Source: Bacteroidales bacterium (GTDB taxonomy: Bacteria > Bacteroidota > Bacteroidia > Bacteroidales > UBA3663). Taken from it: a stretch of 34,642 bases of DNA. Shown here piece by piece: positions 32,354-34,642 of the stretch. Position numbers and translations under genes: made by a program. Numbering within the stretch: position 1 is the first letter of the stretch; the number at the start of each line of letters is the position of its first letter. The notes under the pieces are model-generated. The model did no database searches and was not told where the DNA came from. It saw only the letters and a list, made by a program, of their open reading frames with translations. The stretch lies in assembly GCA_017449065.1 (NCBI GenBank), contig JAFSKF010000021.1:1-34642 (forward strand), in the 5' to 3' direction.

Positions 32354-32512
32354 GAGTTGCCGCCGATTCAGCAGGAACGGTTTCCTGCGTTCCGGAGGTC
32401 GTGCCGACACAGCGGATTTCATTTCTTGCGCTCCGGAGTTGCTGCCGATTCAGCAGATTTCATTTCTCACGTTCCGGAGTTCCCGCCGACGGCGTCAGCT
32501 CGAACTCCGGAA
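32354..32512. repeat. 41-bp tandem repeat array
   Basis: Units begin with GAG at 32354, 32395, 32436 and 32477, exactly 41 bp apart, and end in TCCG before the next GAG; a shorter last unit (33 bp) ends near 32510. The shared pattern is GAGTTGCxGCCGATTCAGCA-N(6)-TTTC-N(6-8)-TTCCG. The period is not a multiple of three, so the array is noncoding although several short frames cross it. Confidence 0.75.
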
Positions 32513-32562
32513 GATTTGAAATGCTCCCCCGAGTGTCGGCGGGAATTCTGCCGAAAAGGAAT

Positions 32563-33374
32563 TCATTCCATCTGTTCGATGTAATTAAGCAGGAAATCCT
32601 CTATGCCAATATAAAGAATGCCAGTTTCATCACGCCAGCGAACTATGTAGTCTCGCACGATCACAATCTTTACAAATGAGTCGTTGATTTTCGCTAGAGA
32701 GTTAATCTCCTGTTTTCGCTTACTTTCTTCCGCTACCGTCAACGCGGACTGTATATAATAGCGGGCAAGACCTCGTTGACACACAAAGTCCACTTCTAAG
32801 AGCGAACGTTGGCGCTTTCCGTCAGACCCCGTTATCATAGTCTCCACAACACCTATATCCACGCTGAATCCTCTGGCGGCCAACTCATTGTATATGATAT
32901 TCTCCATGATGTGGTTCTCTTCCTGCTGTCGGAAGTTCAAGCGGGCATTACGTAATCCCAAATCGCTGTAGAAATACTTTTGCTGCGCTCCAATGTATTT
33001 ACGGCCCTTGATGTCATAACGTGCCGCCTTCTTCAAAATGAAGGCATCCAAGAAGCAGTCTATATATGTTGAAATAGTATTGTGTGAGATATTGATGTGC
33101 CGTTCTGATTTGAAGGTATTTTCAAGTTTGGTGGTGTTCGTCAGACAGCCTATGGATGAGGCCAGGATATCCAGCAGGTCTTCCAACACATCCTTTGATC
33201 CCTTGAGTTTATTGCGTTCTATGACATCGGTGATGTAGGTGCGATCGAAAAGGCCTTGAAGATAGGCCGCCTTTTCTGCATGTCCGGTCTTACTCAGCAC
33301 GAATGGCATACCACCATACATCCCTTTTTCTTGTCGATAACTTTTTTTAAGTATCTGTCCCTCTTTATTACCAT
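32563..33374 (-). pseudogene. ATP-binding DUF4143-type protein with internal deletion of the ATPase domain
   Basis: The long frame from 33321 gives 252 residues, MYGGMPFVLSKTGHAEKAAYL, then the DUF4143 part (DVIERNKL, SERHINISHNTISTYIDCF, LLEVDFVCQRG). The full family starts with an AAA P-loop domain, absent here. Directly upstream, in another frame, ATG 33372-33374 reads MVIKRDRYLKKVIDKKKG, which looks like the usual N-terminus of these proteins (RDRYLxxLIxxK). Both ends are therefore kept and the middle, about 170 residues with Walker A and B, has been lost out of frame. The remaining frame could produce a domain without ATPase. Such AAA/DUF4143 proteins are common accessory genes of unknown role. 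Confidence 0.75.
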
Positions 33375-33415
33375 GCTTTGTACTTTTTTTGTAACAATGT
33401 CACATTTTTCGTCTG

Positions 33416-33446
33416 CAAAGATAGTTGCAATATCCTTATTCTGCAA
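33416..33446 (-). promoter_or_regulatory. Intact promoter of the deleted ATPase gene
   Basis: TTG (33444-33446) and TATCTTTG (33416-33423) on the minus strand are 20 bp apart, an ideal Bacteroidota pair, 42 bp upstream of the inferred original ATG at 33374. The rest of 33447-33587 is AT-rich and shows nothing further. Confidence 0.75.
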
Positions 33447-33587
33447 GAAAAGTAGAGAAAATTTGAAGAACTACCTTGGAATTTTGACGAAAATTATCAA
33501 TTGAAGTATCAATTCCTCCTTTAATTACAACTTAAACGTTATTAGTAAGGGGAATGGAGCTTTATAATAATATGGAATAGGCAAAAG

Positions 33588-33640
33588 AAAAGCACCGAAG
33601 GTACGACAGAAACTATCGTACCTTCGGTGCTTATTTTAAT
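33588..33640 (-). terminator. Strong intrinsic terminator
   Basis: AGCACCGAAGGTACGA (33591-33606) and TCGTACCTTCGGTGCT (33616-33631) form a perfect 16-bp stem with a 9-nt loop. The minus strand continues CTTTTCTTTT. It ends the transcript of the two envelope-protein genes, 30 bp after the last stop. Confidence 0.9.
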
Positions 33641-33661
33641 TTCGAATAATCAAGAACCGCC

Positions 33662-34237
33662 TTAGAAGCAAAGCGTCAGCCCTACGCCAAGCGCCTTCTC
33701 CTGCGTGGCGTTGTCGGACATCAGGTTCAGGGTCGGGACAAGAGACTTATCTTTGAGGCGGATTTCGCCTGTCGGGAAGCCCACGCTATTGATCCTCATA
33801 ATCCCTTTCCGTGTTTTTTGGCAATTACTCATCAGGCGGTTGCCAATTCCGAATACGGCCAATCCTTCCACAAGGCTCAGGGAGCCGACCACGATTCCGT
33901 AGTCGTCATTTTGCGAGATGCCAGAGCTTAAGGCAAGAACTCCCACTACACTTCCAATGGCACCATAGATGTGGCAGAACTTTCCCCATCCGTGCAGGTG
34001 GTTGGAGCGGTCCACCAGCCGCTCATAGCTCGGATACTTGTCGTAATAATCCAGATTCACGTAGTAGTCATCTGTCACTTTTTTGATATGCTGCCCAGAT
34101 GTACGCATATCATTCTCGGAAGCTACAACAGTTTGCTGTCCTACTGAATCGGTAGCGACTGCTACTTCCGTCGCACTCATTGCCGCAGCGGGAACCGCAG
34201 CCAACAACATAAGGAAAAACAGGATTTGTTTCATCAT
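33662..34237 (-). CDS. Exported protein of unknown function (191 aa)
   Basis: A 191-residue protein with a signal peptide (MMKQILFFLMLLAAVPAAAM, cleavage near residue 20-23), a Ser/Thr/Val-rich stretch, a tyrosine-rich segment (DDYYVNLDYYDKYPSYERL), a hydrophobic central part (GAIGSVVGVLALSSG and IVVGSLSLVEGLAVFGIG) and a beta-like C-terminus ending LGVGLTLCF. The aromatic end suggests an envelope protein. I do not recognise the family. It follows the barrel-protein gene by 13 bp and shares a transcript with it. An N-terminal duplicate lies at 31783-31956. Confidence 0.75.
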   Translation of the reverse strand: MMKQILFFLMLLAAVPAAAMSATEVAVATDSVGQQTVVASENDMRTSGQHIKKVTDDYYVNLDYYDKYPSYERLVDRSNHLHGWGKFCHIYGAIGSVVGVLALSSGISQNDDYGIVVGSLSLVEGLAVFGIGNRLMSNCQKTRKGIMRINSVGFPTGEIRLKDKSLVPTLNLMSDNATQEKALGVGLTLCF

Positions 34238-34250
34238 TGAAATATTTGAA

Positions 34251-34642
34251 TTATCGTTTTACAATATCAAACCGATACCCGACGCTGAGGGCGAAACTGA
34301 TATTCCTCACATATCCGCCTGCATCCGAGAGGTCGGTCCATCCGAAATTGAAACGGGCATCGGTCACGAAATTCTTATATTCATAGGACAGGCCGACGGG
34401 GATAGCCATCTGGAACCGATGGAAACTTTTGTCCTCTTTCGATTCGGTATCGGTTTCGTAAAGGCGTCCGGCATCGAAATGACGGATATCATCAACAAAC
34501 GACAGATAATAGTCGCCTGTCATATTGTAGCAGAATCCCGCATGAGCCTTCAGGTAGGACTGCATGAGCCAGCCCGCCTGTAATCCGGCATTCAAAGCCA
34601 GACCTTTATATGCGTAGAACTTAGCCATGACAGGAACGTTCA
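34251..34642 (-). CDS. Outer-membrane beta-barrel protein, C-terminal part (runs off window)
   Basis: The frame is open to the window edge (codons before the internal Met read NVPV), so the true start is outside. The visible 130 residues alternate beta strands: NVPVMAKFYAYKGLALNAGL, FQMAIPVGLSYEYKNFVTDA, and the terminal strand ISFALSVGYRFDIVKR. This is the pattern of the small 'outer membrane protein beta-barrel' family (PF13568-like), common in Bacteroidota: strand NVPVMxKxY followed by AGxQxGWL. The exact role is unknown. The stop lies 13 bp before the next exported-protein gene. Confidence 0.8.
   Translation of the reverse strand, partial: NVPVMAKFYAYKGLALNAGLQAGWLMQSYLKAHAGFCYNMTGDYYLSFVDDIRHFDAGRLYETDTESKEDKSFHRFQMAIPVGLSYEYKNFVTDARFNFGWTDLSDAGGYVRNISFALSVGYRFDIVKR

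Noticed and set aside
1..34642. tRNA, rRNA, insertion sequence or prophage genes
   Set aside because: No T-loop-like GGTTCGAATCC sequences in tRNA context, no rRNA signatures, and no transposase, integrase or phage structural motifs were seen in any frame.

Overview
The window is chromosomal DNA from a member of the Bacteroidota, most likely order Bacteroidales. Many genes are preceded by the group's promoter form (TTG, about 20 bp, then TAnnTTTG) and few have a clear Shine-Dalgarno. The gene content fits as well: DUF4270 lipoprotein, a GT5-half 'glycogen synthase', membrane-anchored AraC and LuxR-type regulators, and LES-type lipoprotein signals. I cannot name the genus. Layout: (1) 1-2060 holds the start of an exported protein and a tandem array of three toxin-antitoxin-like pairs on the minus strand. 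Only the PIN-domain pair is intact; the other two keep the antitoxin-like gene but have a truncated YafQ-type toxin or a frameshifted partner. Every upstream gene of a pair starts inside a repeated leader. (2) 2100-6500 is a signalling region: a zinc-ribbon small protein, a membrane-only paralogue of an AraC regulator, the full membrane-anchored AraC regulator, and divergently a lipoprotein/LuxR-type regulator followed by a small exported lipocalin-like protein. The last two share a promoter architecture with TGCAAAC repeats spaced by 11 bp. (3) 6700-10450, minus strand: gmd-fcl-tyrS (GDP-fucose synthesis plus tyrosyl-tRNA synthetase). (4) 10500-13230, minus strand: a porin-like protein, glnK (P-II) and amt, an ammonium uptake unit. 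(5) 13560-16270, plus strand: a GT5-half protein and a DUF4270 surface lipoprotein with an EF-hand-like loop. (6) 16320-22530, plus strand: leucine genes leuA-leuC-leuD-second synthase-leuB, then uvrA and fmt closely packed, then gdhA. (7) 27840-31750, minus strand: a tightly coupled dicarboxylate symporter / TatD-like hydrolase / DEAD-box helicase / NAD(P)HX dehydratase operon. (8) 31780-34642 is a decayed, repeat-rich tail: a duplicated N-terminal fragment of an exported protein, 21-bp and 41-bp tandem arrays, an ATPase gene that has lost its P-loop domain by an internal deletion but keeps its promoter, and two envelope-protein genes, the last running off the window. Functional logic: nitrogen assimilation (glnK-amt, gdhA) and branched-chain amino acid synthesis lie near fucose-glycan synthesis and housekeeping genes, flanked at both ends by accessory regions with gene decay. 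The most interesting signal is the helically phased TGCAAAC repeat shared, at identical spacing from the -33 box, by a membrane-anchored regulator gene and the gene directly downstream. It suggests a self-contained two-gene envelope-sensing regulon.
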